Under the pieces are notes generated by a model, which had not been told where the DNA came from, ran no database searches, and was given only the letters and a program-made list of their open reading frames with translations. Made by a program: the position numbers and the translations under genes. Source: Phycisphaerae bacterium (GTDB taxonomy: Bacteria > Planctomycetota > Phycisphaerae > Tepidisphaerales > Tepidisphaeraceae). Taken from it: 8,940 nucleotides of DNA. Positions 1-6,917 of this stretch are shown in pieces; the first letter of the stretch is position 1, and each line of letters begins with the position of its first letter. The DNA is taken from the NCBI GenBank assembly GCA_014380825.1, contig JACMJD010000757.1, positions 1 through 8,940 of the forward strand, in the 5' to 3' direction.

Positions 1-1061
1 CGATCCCGCTGGAAGAGTTCGTGAATATCTACGTTCGCTTCCGCCACACGCACCACTTCAACCCACTCGATTGGCCCATCGCGCTGTGGATCGCATTCCT
101 CTGGCCGATCCCGCTGGCGATCTACGCGTGGCGCGGGCGATCGCGAACCGCAAACCCGCGCGAGCGGCACCAGCTGACGCTCACCGCGCGCATCTTCGCG
201 ATTCTGCTCGCGCTAAGTTGCATCTCGCTGGTCTTCGCCGGAATCTGGTTCGTGAGCGAATCGCTCGTGCAACTGATGTTCTGGCGTTTCAGCATCTACA
301 TCAAACTGCTGAGCTGCATCGGCGCTGCGTACGTGATCGTCAACTCGCGAGCGCGGACCGCGACCCTGTGGATCATCCCGCTCTCGCTGGCGCTGTGCGT
401 TTTCGCGGCTTTTTCAATGGAAAACCGCGATCGTCCGCGGTGGTTGGATCTCGCGTTAACCGCGCTGGGCAACCATCGCGGAGCTTTCATCGGCTTCGTC
501 ATACTCTCGTTCGTCCCCGCGCTGATGAGTTCGATCCGCTATGTGCCGCGCACACCTGCGCCGTACATGGGCGGATTGCTCGCGTGCATCGTTGCCGCCG
601 TGATCGGGTGGAACCGCTGGCTCGGCTGGGGCATGACGCCCGAGCCGGTGGATGCCGACTATCTCAAGCTCTGCCAGTGGGCGCGCGAGGCCACGCCGAC
701 GGATGCGATCTTCCTGGTTCCACCATCCGACACCGTGTTTCGCCTGGAAGCCCGGCGGGCTATCGTCGTGAACTTCAAGCACGTCCCGCAGCTCAGCGGC
801 GAGATCACGCTGTGGCTCGATCGTCTCGCGGACGTTCTGGGCACGCGCGATGTCGATTCCTTCCCGCGCGATTACATGAAGCTTCTCCCCGCGCTGGACG
901 CGCAATACGAATCGCGCTCACCCGAGCAACTGATCGACGTCGCCAACAAATACTCGGCCCGCTACATCGTCGTCGACCACGATCTTGGCCCGGCCCATCG
1001 ATCGCAACTCGCATATCGCACCGACGCGCGGCAGTATTTCGTGTATGATGTCGCTCGCTAA
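1..1061 (+). CDS. Multi-pass membrane protein with DUF6798-like C-terminus (5' end missing)
   Basis: The frame is open to the left edge: in-frame codons IPLEEF precede the GTG at 21, so that GTG is probably internal and the true start lies outside the window. The visible 352 residues hold about six hydrophobic segments, near residues 25-43, 62-85, 96-114, 120-138, 160-178 and 188-208 counted from base 3. A soluble tail of about 140 residues follows. The tail contains LCQWAREATPTDAIFLVPP, then ARRAIVVNFKHVPQ, then YSARYIVVDHDLG. That pattern resembles DUF6798 membrane proteins of Planctomycetota, in which a glycosyltransferase-like multi-TM body is followed by a loop domain; this is recognition from memory, not a search. 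The function is unknown. It acts in the cytoplasmic membrane, and the tail probably faces the periplasm (inference). The 76-residue gene starts 24 bp downstream and is probably co-transcribed. Confidence 0.8.
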   Translation, partial: IPLEEFVNIYVRFRHTHHFNPLDWPIALWIAFLWPIPLAIYAWRGRSRTANPRERHQLTLTARIFAILLALSCISLVFAGIWFVSESLVQLMFWRFSIYIKLLSCIGAAYVIVNSRARTATLWIIPLSLALCVFAAFSMENRDRPRWLDLALTALGNHRGAFIGFVILSFVPALMSSIRYVPRTPAPYMGGLLACIVAAVIGWNRWLGWGMTPEPVDADYLKLCQWAREATPTDAIFLVPPSDTVFRLEARRAIVVNFKHVPQLSGEITLWLDRLADVLGTRDVDSFPRDYMKLLPALDAQYESRSPEQLIDVANKYSARYIVVDHDLGPAHRSQLAYRTDARQYFVYDVAR

Positions 1062-1073
1062 TTCACTCCCGGG

Positions 1074-1079
1074 AAGGAG
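1074..1079 (+). promoter_or_regulatory. Shine-Dalgarno site for the 76-residue gene
   Basis: AAGGAG lies 6 nt upstream of the GTG at 1086, within GGGAAGGAGA. It is the clearest ribosome binding site in the window. It supports both the GTG start and the reality of this small gene. Confidence 0.75.
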
Positions 1080-1085
1080 ACGCCA

Positions 1086-1316
1086 GTGGACGAGAAGGAA
1101 ATCGTACGTCGATTGCTGCACCACTTTGGCATTCGCATCGGACCGGAGATGAGCGTGTATGCGCGACGACAACTCGAGCGCGACGGCGCTACGGAATTTC
1201 ACGTGATGGGCGCGCACGCGCGCACCGGCGTGCCGATGCGATCGCTGATCAACATCCATGAACTGCGCACTGGTGTCGGGTCGGGCAATATGAAAATCCC
1301 GCGCGAGACATATTGA
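1086..1316 (+). CDS. Hypothetical 76-residue protein
   Basis: I do not recognise this protein. It starts with GTG 6 nt after a good AAGGAG and ends in TGA, 46 bp before a strong terminator, so it is probably the last gene of a short + strand transcript. The N-terminal half (MDEKEIVRRLLHHFGIRIG) is predicted helical and basic. The middle contains FHVMGAHARTGVPMRSLINI, which could form two beta strands around a glycine turn, and the tail is polar. It has no signal peptide, membrane segment or Cys pair, so a small cytoplasmic protein is likely. Its base composition matches its neighbours. The ribosome binding site, the co-directional spacing and the terminator support a real gene more than the sequence content does. 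Confidence 0.65.
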   Translation: MDEKEIVRRLLHHFGIRIGPEMSVYARRQLERDGATEFHVMGAHARTGVPMRSLINIHELRTGVGSGNMKIPRETY

Positions 1317-1361
1317 CGATCCGCGATCTGGCGTTATGAATATGTGCGTTGAAATTGATTG

Positions 1362-1405
1362 ACGGACCGGAAGCGGTGGCTCCCTTCCGGTCCGTTTTGT
1401 TTTTC
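1362..1405 (+). terminator. Rho-independent terminator after the 76-residue gene
   Basis: A perfect 12-bp stem pairs ACGGACCGGAAG (1362-1373) with CTTCCGGTCCGT (1384-1395) around a 10-nt loop. TTTT-G-TTTTT follows directly on the + strand. The opposite strand has no T-run after the stem, so it works only for the rightward transcript and not for polX. The 1317-1361 stretch before it shows nothing else. Confidence 0.9.
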
Positions 1406-1421
1406 AAATCAAATTCAATTC

Positions 1422-1605
1422 AGCCACGAAGGCACGAAGAGCTCACGACGATTCACGAAGATAAATGCCAGTCGCGGAGAAACGAAGGAAGAGCAGACTC
1501 GCAAGGCTTTGCCCTTTGTTCTGCTCGAATTCCTTCGCGAACCTTCGCTTCCTTCGCTCCTTCGCGTCCCGAATTTTCCTTCGTGTCCTTCGTGCCTTCG
1601 TGGCT
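1422..1605. repeat. Inverted-repeat element with CCTTCG array (dispersed-repeat type)
   Basis: Perfect 17-bp terminal inverted repeats bound the element: AGCCACGAAGGCACGAA at 1422-1438 and its reverse complement at 1589-1605. Inside, GAGCAGA (1491-1497) pairs with TCTGCTC (1520-1526), giving a central hairpin. The right arm carries seven CCTTCG units beginning at 1532, 1542, 1551, 1559, 1578, 1587 and 1595. The left arm has matching but more diverged CACGAAG and ACGAAGG units. From memory, such 'cacgaagg' elements occur in many copies between genes in Planctomycetota, Verrucomicrobiota and Acidobacteriota and give rise to spurious predicted proteins ending like FVSFVPSWL; one frame here reads exactly that. 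It encodes no transposase, so it would be a non-autonomous element or a folded RNA/DNA structure. It fills the convergent gap between the 76-residue gene and polX. I see no clear target-site duplication. Confidence 0.8.
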
Positions 1606-3397
1606 ATCCCCTCTTTTTTCTTAGAAACGCGCGAAGCTCGGCAAACTTCATGCAATTAATCACGTGCTTCTTCGTCGCCCACGCGCGACGCGCGACGCCG
1701 ATGCCCCAGATCATTTCTTCGAAGCCGAGAATCGCGTGCGCGTCCGTGTTGATCGTCAGCATGCAGCCCGCTTCGATCGCATGTCGCGCGTTGGTGTCAT
1801 TCAGATCCAACCGTGGATAACCGCTGTTGATTTCCAAGGCTGTCCCGCTTTTGGCGGCGCGTTCAAAGATCTTGTTCATCTCCAGCGGCAGGCCATCGCG
1901 CGCGTTGATCAATCTGCCCGTCGGATGGCCGATGAAGCTGACGTACCGGTTATCGATCGCGCGGAGCAGGCGATCGGTCGCCTTCTTCGTATCCTGCTTC
2001 AGCGACAAGTGCGGGCTGGCCACCACGATGTCCAGCTCTTTCAAAATATCGTCGTCATAGTCCATTCGACCATCCGCCAGGATGTCGACTTCCGAGCCCG
2101 CCAGCAGTGTGATTCCTTTCAAGCTGTCGGAGATTCGGCGAATCTCTTCAACGTGCTTGATCAACCGATCCGGCTGAAGCCCGCGCGCCATCGCCATTGC
2201 TTTGGAATGATCCGTGACGCCGAGATATTCATATCCCAGCGCCTTCGCGGCCTCCGCCATCTCGATGATGCTGGCCGTGCCGTCGGAGGCGGTGGTATGC
2301 GTATGCAGATCGCCGCGAATGTCCGCGCGCGTGATCAGGACGGGAAGCTTGTCTGATTTCGCGAGATCGACCTCACCCAGGTCCTCGCGCATTTCCGGTT
2401 CGACGAATGCGAGCCCGAGTTTCTTGTAAATCGCGTCCTCGGTTTCAGAAGCCACGGCCTTCGCCGCCGGCGGCTTAGCGATTTCCCTCTCCGCTTTCTC
2501 GTACTCATCCAGCTTGTACAAACCCCACTCGTTCAGCGTCATACCCTTCTTCTGCGCGAGCCCGCGAATCTTCACGTTATGATCTTTCGACCCGGTGAAA
2601 TACATGAGCGCCGCGCCGAAGTTCGCTTCCGGCACGATCCGCAGATCGACCTGCATCCCGTTCGCGACTTTCACGCTGCACTTGCTCGGTCCGCACACCA
2701 TGACTTGAATGACACCAGACGCTTTCGTGAACGCGTCCGCCACCGCCTGGCCATCGGACATGTCTTTGACGGCGGCGATCAGATCGACGTCGCCGATCGT
2801 CTCGCGCCGGCGGCGCAAGCTCCCTGCAATTTCGGCGCGCTTGATTTGCGGCAGCGCGCGCAGCGATTGAAGAAGCGGAATCGCCTGATTCTCCGCCTCG
2901 GCGATGCCCGTTCGTCTCGTCGCGCCGCCACCTGCGACGCGCGCTTTGTAATCGTCGATTCCTTTGCGGATCGACGCGAGCTTCTTCTCGCCCATCCCTT
3001 TGAGCGTCTTGATCTCGCCGGATTCGAGTGATTTCTCCAGCAGATCCAGACTGGTGATCCCGCGTTCTTTCCACAGCAGGTTGATTGTCTTCGGTCCCAG
3101 CCCTTCGATCTGCATCAGCGGCACGAGCCCCGCCGGCACCGTCAGAGCGATCTCTTCGAACACGGTGCTTTTGCCGGTTTCGACATACTCTTCGATGATC
3201 TGCTGGCTGCCCTTGCCGATGCCTTCGATATCGCAGAGCTTGCCTTCTTCGATGCAGCGCTTCAGATCAATGTTCAGATCGCGCAGGATGCGCCCGACTT
3301 TTTGGAACGCGATGACTTTGAAGACATTTTCCCCTTTGAGTTCCATCAACGCGCTGAGCGAGTGAAACAGATCAGAAAGTTCATGATTAAGCGACAT
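1604..3397 (-). CDS. polX: DNA polymerase X with PHP 3'-5' exonuclease domain
   Basis: Bacterial PolX is a gap-filling repair polymerase of the X (beta-like) family, acting in base-excision repair and processing of damaged ends in the cytoplasm. The 597-residue product has the usual order. Helix-hairpin-helix DNA-binding loops lie near residues 56-63 (DIEGIGKG), 96-104 (QIEGLGPKT) and 132-139. The nucleotidyltransferase palm has GSLRRRRETIGDVDLI at 192-207, giving catalytic D203 and D205, with D251 as the third. A PHP domain runs from about 360 to the end. Its metal ligands are present: H365 and H367 (DLHTHT), H397, E436, H463, H491, D552 and H554. The region between palm and PHP (about 298-320, Ala/Lys/Glu-rich) is slightly longer than usual for a family of about 570 residues. 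The ATG at 3397 has no clear Shine-Dalgarno sequence, but the N-terminus aligns with the family pattern (ELSDLFHSLSALMELKGENVFKV). It lies 54 bp after the lipoprotein gene, probably in the same operon. The TAG stop is completed by the first bases of the adjacent repeat. Confidence 0.96.
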   Translation of the reverse strand: MSLNHELSDLFHSLSALMELKGENVFKVIAFQKVGRILRDLNIDLKRCIEEGKLCDIEGIGKGSQQIIEEYVETGKSTVFEEIALTVPAGLVPLMQIEGLGPKTINLLWKERGITSLDLLEKSLESGEIKTLKGMGEKKLASIRKGIDDYKARVAGGGATRRTGIAEAENQAIPLLQSLRALPQIKRAEIAGSLRRRRETIGDVDLIAAVKDMSDGQAVADAFTKASGVIQVMVCGPSKCSVKVANGMQVDLRIVPEANFGAALMYFTGSKDHNVKIRGLAQKKGMTLNEWGLYKLDEYEKAEREIAKPPAAKAVASETEDAIYKKLGLAFVEPEMREDLGEVDLAKSDKLPVLITRADIRGDLHTHTTASDGTASIIEMAEAAKALGYEYLGVTDHSKAMAMARGLQPDRLIKHVEEIRRISDSLKGITLLAGSEVDILADGRMDYDDDILKELDIVVASPHLSLKQDTKKATDRLLRAIDNRYVSFIGHPTGRLINARDGLPLEMNKIFERAAKSGTALEINSGYPRLDLNDTNARHAIEAGCMLTINTDAHAILGFEEMIWGIGVARRAWATKKHVINCMKFAELRAFLRKKRG

Positions 3398-3421
3398 GCG
3401 TGGGATGATATCCGCTCGCCG

Positions 3422-3445
3422 GCGTGCAGGCTTCAGCCTGCATGC
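3422..3445. repeat. Short REP-like palindrome between lipoprotein gene and polX
   Basis: TGCAGGCT (3425-3432) and AGCCTGCA (3435-3442) form a perfect 8-bp stem with a 2-nt spacer. A G·T pair and two further G-C pairs extend it outward to 3422 and 3445. An alternative pairing uses GTGCA (3424-3428) with TGCAC (3443-3447). No T-run follows on either strand, so it is not a classical terminator. 'GCAGGCT...AGCCTGC' palindromes recur between genes in several planctomycete and acidobacterial genomes (from memory), so it is probably one copy of a dispersed palindrome. In the - strand mRNA it could stabilise the upstream message or reduce read-through into polX. Confidence 0.6.
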
Positions 3446-3451
3446 ACGAAC

Positions 3452-4345
3452 CTACAGCTTCGCGCCACACTTCCTGCAAAACTTCACCCCCGGATCGTTG
3501 TGCTCGCCACAAACCGAACAGATTCCAGTTGCGACGTTTTGAACAGGCGCCGATTGAATCGTCGTCGGATTGGGAGTCGCAGCAACTGCTGGCGCGGACC
3601 GCGCGGGTGTCGACTTCGATTGACTCTCCAAAAACCGATCGATCTTCGGCAGCGATTTGCGGATCGCATCATCGATGGCCAATCGCATGATCTGCACGCG
3701 ATCTTCGCGGCTGACCGGAATCTCCGCGCCGGGCGCCACGTTGGCGCCGGAGTTGTTCATCATATTCAGACCCATCTCACCGGCGCCGCTGGTGCGATCG
3801 AGTTCGCTGTTGTTGGTGAGAACGATGTCGCGGGTTTCCGGATCGATGATTTGAAATCCCACACCGCACGTCGCGCTGACCATGATGTTCTTGTTGTCGG
3901 CCGACCGCTTCACGAAGTCGGTGACCTTTTGCACCATGCCGGGTTCCTCAAGCTTCTTCGTGATGCGCAGGTTGGTAATGGTTCCGACGAGGACGTAATC
4001 AACTCCATCGATCTTCGCCGCCCGCATGAACTGGCCCGGACGGACGACGTCGGTCAGTCGTTTCGCATCGAGCATCCCGCGGAATTCGTCGCGATTGATT
4101 ACGTTGAACCGATTCGCGCGACCCAGCATCTGCGCGAACTGATCGGCCGCCGTGTCACCCAGACTGGCGTCGGCGTCGAGCGAATCGCCTTCGACTTTGA
4201 AAGTCGCGATGCCCAGCCGTGGACGATCGGCCAGCGCGCGCGATGATCCGTGCGAATAGGTTCCGACCTGCGCCAGTGACGCGCCGCCACCGCTACTGCC
4301 GCAACCAACGAGGAGTGCCAGCGCGAGTAAGCCGATGATTCGCAT
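3452..4345 (-). CDS. CsgG-like lipoprotein with C-terminal zinc ribbon
   Basis: I chose the ATG at 4345 (297 residues) over a GTG at 4384. It puts MRIIGLLALALLVGC at the N-terminus, a lipoprotein signal with lipobox LVGC and lipidated Cys15, and GAAAGGG lies upstream. Gly at +2 suggests outer-membrane sorting. Residues 42-239 resemble the CsgG family (curli secretion channel and relatives): RPRLGIATF, then FNVINRDEFRGMLDAKRL, DGVDYVLVGTITNLR and VGFQIIDPETRDIVLTNNSE, ending in a helix DDAIRKSLPKI. A Pro/Ala/Ser/Thr-rich linker (243-273) follows. The last 24 residues form a zinc ribbon, with CSVC at 276-279 and CRKC at 290-293. No other curli genes are visible, so a role in amyloid export is not supported; an envelope assembly or stress-sensing role is possible. 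It follows the AsmA-like gene by 55 bp on the same strand and is probably co-transcribed with it. Confidence 0.85.
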   Translation of the reverse strand: MRIIGLLALALLVGCGSSGGGASLAQVGTYSHGSSRALADRPRLGIATFKVEGDSLDADASLGDTAADQFAQMLGRANRFNVINRDEFRGMLDAKRLTDVVRPGQFMRAAKIDGVDYVLVGTITNLRITKKLEEPGMVQKVTDFVKRSADNKNIMVSATCGVGFQIIDPETRDIVLTNNSELDRTSGAGEMGLNMMNNSGANVAPGAEIPVSREDRVQIMRLAIDDAIRKSLPKIDRFLESQSKSTPARSAPAVAATPNPTTIQSAPVQNVATGICSVCGEHNDPGVKFCRKCGAKL

Positions 4346-4400
4346 ACGATCCGCCCTTTCAGCATCACTCCTATCCCGGAGCACCGGGCGAGGGAGTCAG

Positions 4401-6797
4401 TCATTTCTTCTGCAAGATCGGCGCGGCGATCAGTTCCGTTTTTGGTTCGGCGATCGTTCCGCCGACGTGAACTTTGTACAGCAGTTCTTCGGTGACGTTG
4501 TTCAACCCCTTCTGCACGGTGCCCAGCACACCGGCCGCGACGTTGGCGGCGGGGTTGTTGTCGCGACGGATCTGGCGATCCCAATCGCTCAGCGGCGTCG
4601 CGACCGCGTTCAGATTCAACGCGAACTCGTGCAGCAGGTCGATCTCGCCCGTCGCGCGCACGCCCATCGCCGGCGTTCCGACGGCCGCCTCGAGCACACT
4701 CAACTTTCCCTCACCAATCCGAAACCTGCAACCGGCCTCGCCCACCGTGGCGAGGTTGTTCAGGTTCACCATCCGCGCGACATCGAGAAACACCGGCACG
4801 CGGAAAAGCTCGCCGCGGATGACCTGCACCGCGCCGTCGCCCTTAAGGTTCGCAATCGCGGATTCATCGACGCCTTTGCCGCTGAGCGTCGCATCGGCGC
4901 TCAATTCGCCGGTGACCGTGATGGGCTTCTCGCCCGGTTTCACCGACATTTGCGCCAACGAATTCAGATCGACGCGCCGCACGTTCACCTGCGTGCTGTA
5001 GCTCATGTCATCGAGCTTCAGCGTGCCGGTGGTCGACACTTTTCCCGAAAGTACATCAGCGTCAAACCGATTGATGGTGACCAGTTTCGGCGTGACGCGG
5101 ACGTCGGTGTTCACGTTAAGCAGCGGGATGCGGCGATCCATCGTCGAGATCGCGCCGCGATCGGTCGTGATCCGAACGTCGTAGTCGAGCGACGACTCGA
5201 CGCTTTTCAGATCGACGCTCGCCACACCTTCGAACCAGAATGGTCCGCGCGGCTGAGCCTGCGCGATGATCTCTTGAATCTGCTTCGGATGTTCGGGCTG
5301 CTGCTTGGCGAAGGTGATGCAGCCCTTCATCGTGTCCACTTTCAATTTCGACTGAAGCAGATCCGCCAGCGGCAGCGATGCCTTTTGCAGAAACAGCACG
5401 TCTTGGCCATATCCCGCGCGGACGCGCTCGACGGTGGCCACGCCATTCCTGATGCGAACGCTCATCTCGCCGAAATCGGTGATTGCCAGCGGAAGTTCCG
5501 GCGGATGGATCGACAGATCTCGCGGCGTGAGCTGCATCGTCAGATCGATGTCGCCGAGCGTTTTTTCGTTCACATCAAACGGCCCGCTACCGGTAATGGT
5601 GCAGTCGATATTGCCGGCGATCTGAAATTTCTTGATCAGCTTCTGCATCGTATCTGGAAGTCCGGATTGATCTTTGCCCGGATCGATTGCGATGCGCAAC
5701 CCGTCCGCGCCCCAACCGCCCGCGCCGTTCACCGCGACCGATCCGCCGAGCACCTGGACGCTGGCGTCGCCGGATCGTGCGAGGCAACGCTCGATGTCTG
5801 ATCGGATGACCAGGCGCGTTGCCGATGTCGAGCCGTCGGTCGCGACGATCGGCATCGTCTGACATTTTAACTTCAACACGATCTCATCCAACGGCTTGGG
5901 ACAATCCGGCAGCGACGCGCTGGCGCGCGGAATCTCGACGATCGCGACCAATGCAGCCGCGAACGGATCGCTCAGCGGAATGGTGCCGGATATCGTCGCG
6001 GTCAGCTCGCCGCTGGCGGCGCATTCGTTCAACAGCGTCCGCAGCGCGGCCGGCACCGAGCTGCTGTTCGCATCGCTCGCTCCATTCGCAAATGCGATCC
6101 GTGCGTTGCAGTGATCGAGTTTGACCAACATCGTATCGACATCGACAGCCCCGCTGGATTCGATCAAACCCGATCGGCCATCCTTGGCGGAGAGGATGCA
6201 GGCATAGTTGGACGAAGATTGCTGGTCGACCGGCCGCACCTGCACGGTGAAGTCTCGCCAGATCAACGGCAACGTCGAGCCGGTTGTGCGATCTTCGTAG
6301 ATGATCTGTCCGCTGGTGAGTTGCAGGTCGTGCAGACGGAAAATCTGCGAAAGTTTTTTCGCAGGGTCGTTAGGTGTCGTTGGTGACGCCGACGCGGATG
6401 TCGGCGCGATCTGCCCGACGATTCCATCACGCGTCTCGATCAAATGAACGATCGGCGACTCGATGGCGATGCTTCGCGCGACGATCGGCCCGTCACCGAA
6501 CGGCGCGCCCGCCAGCGCGATCGAAACGCGCTCCGCGCTGAGCAAGTCGAATGGCCGATTTCTGTCCGGATCATTGGCGATCAGCCGGAACCCATTCACT
6601 CGCACGCTCCACAACGGCGACCAACTGAGCGAGCCGATCTCGACACGGGCGCGGAAATGCTGGTCGACTTCAGCCTGGAGTTTTGCGCGAACGATCGGCT
6701 TGGCTACGATGGGCGCGAGCAGGAACAAGACGAACAAGATCAGTGCCGCAGACGCGGACGCGAGCACCCATCGCCTGCGCCACCATGCACGTGTCAT
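4401..6797 (-). CDS. AsmA-like envelope protein
   Basis: The product has about 798 residues from the ATG at 6797; a GTG at 6809 would add four, and neither start has a clear Shine-Dalgarno sequence. A basic N-terminus (RAWWRRRW) is followed by one membrane anchor, about residues 10-32 (VLASASAALILFVLFLLAPIVA). Next comes the AsmA/TamB-type opening: IVRAKLQAEVDQHFRARVEIGSLS, then VNGFRLIANDP and a 'LLSAERVSIAL' strand. The long middle is repetitive beta-strand sequence. The C-terminal 200 residues resemble the AsmA C-terminal region: KGDGAVQVIRGELFRVPVF, LSVLEAAVGTPAMGVRATGEIDL, and a closing VHVGGTIAEPKTEL. Family members are inner-membrane anchored, span the periplasm as beta-groove bridges and are implicated in phospholipid transport to the outer membrane. 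This member's substrate cannot be read from the sequence. It heads the - strand gene set, with the CsgG-like lipoprotein directly downstream, which suggests a shared envelope function. Confidence 0.85.
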   Translation of the reverse strand: MTRAWWRRRWVLASASAALILFVLFLLAPIVAKPIVRAKLQAEVDQHFRARVEIGSLSWSPLWSVRVNGFRLIANDPDRNRPFDLLSAERVSIALAGAPFGDGPIVARSIAIESPIVHLIETRDGIVGQIAPTSASASPTTPNDPAKKLSQIFRLHDLQLTSGQIIYEDRTTGSTLPLIWRDFTVQVRPVDQQSSSNYACILSAKDGRSGLIESSGAVDVDTMLVKLDHCNARIAFANGASDANSSSVPAALRTLLNECAASGELTATISGTIPLSDPFAAALVAIVEIPRASASLPDCPKPLDEIVLKLKCQTMPIVATDGSTSATRLVIRSDIERCLARSGDASVQVLGGSVAVNGAGGWGADGLRIAIDPGKDQSGLPDTMQKLIKKFQIAGNIDCTITGSGPFDVNEKTLGDIDLTMQLTPRDLSIHPPELPLAITDFGEMSVRIRNGVATVERVRAGYGQDVLFLQKASLPLADLLQSKLKVDTMKGCITFAKQQPEHPKQIQEIIAQAQPRGPFWFEGVASVDLKSVESSLDYDVRITTDRGAISTMDRRIPLLNVNTDVRVTPKLVTINRFDADVLSGKVSTTGTLKLDDMSYSTQVNVRRVDLNSLAQMSVKPGEKPITVTGELSADATLSGKGVDESAIANLKGDGAVQVIRGELFRVPVFLDVARMVNLNNLATVGEAGCRFRIGEGKLSVLEAAVGTPAMGVRATGEIDLLHEFALNLNAVATPLSDWDRQIRRDNNPAANVAAGVLGTVQKGLNNVTEELLYKVHVGGTIAEPKTELIAAPILQKK

Positions 6798-6917
6798 GTG
6801 AGTTATCACACAGGCTAGCCATCGCGCGCGCCGTCTTCAAGGATTACATTGTGGAAGAACTGTGCCGGCCTGAGAAAGTCCGCTTGAAGGCGGGCATCCG
6901 ATGTATACAGTGCCATA
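6798..6917. promoter_or_regulatory. Divergent intergenic region between the AsmA-like gene and dnaE
   Basis: These 120 bp must hold promoters for both directions. The best candidate for dnaE is a -10-like TATACA at 6904-6909. It ends 8 nt before the dnaE ATG, which would put the transcript start at or next to the start codon. TTGAAG at 6884-6889 is a poor -35, with only 14 bp spacing. The -10 sits in the self-complementary hexamer GTATAC, so it could also read leftward. On the - strand, TGTGATAAC lies just before the AsmA-like ATG. No operator, riboswitch or terminator is evident. Confidence 0.35.

Noticed and set aside
21..23. GTG at 21 as the true start of the first gene
   Set aside because: The frame is open to the window edge, no ribosome site precedes the GTG, and the family is usually longer with more membrane segments upstream.
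1422..1605. CRISPR array or insertion sequence reading of the CCTTCG units
   Set aside because: The units are only 6 bp with irregular 8-19 bp spacing and no unique spacers, and no transposase frame or clear target duplication is present.
1349..1820. Overlapping open frames across the 1422-1605 repeat on both strands, including products ending FVSFVPSWLSPLFS
   Set aside because: They are translations of the CCTTCG/CGAAGG repeat and the antisense of the polX 3' end. They have low-complexity Ser/Phe/Arg content, no ribosome site and a pattern known from spurious annotations.
3422..3445. Rho-independent terminator reading of the palindrome
   Set aside because: No T-run follows the stem on either strand, and the stem is followed by polX on the same strand.
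3302..4246. + strand open frame (314 codons) spanning the polX start and the lipoprotein gene
   Set aside because: It covers the 5' end of polX and most of the CsgG-like gene in antisense and lacks any recognisable motif.
4346..4384. Upstream GTG start (4384) for the CsgG-like lipoprotein
   Set aside because: It would add 13 charged residues ahead of the lipoprotein signal and bury it. The ATG at 4345 gives a textbook signal and lipobox.
4335..5801. Long + strand open frame (488 codons) opposite the AsmA-like gene
   Set aside because: Its Arg/His/Asp-rich composition is typical of the antisense of a high-G+C gene, it has no domain, and the - strand frame has a membrane anchor and family-like motifs.
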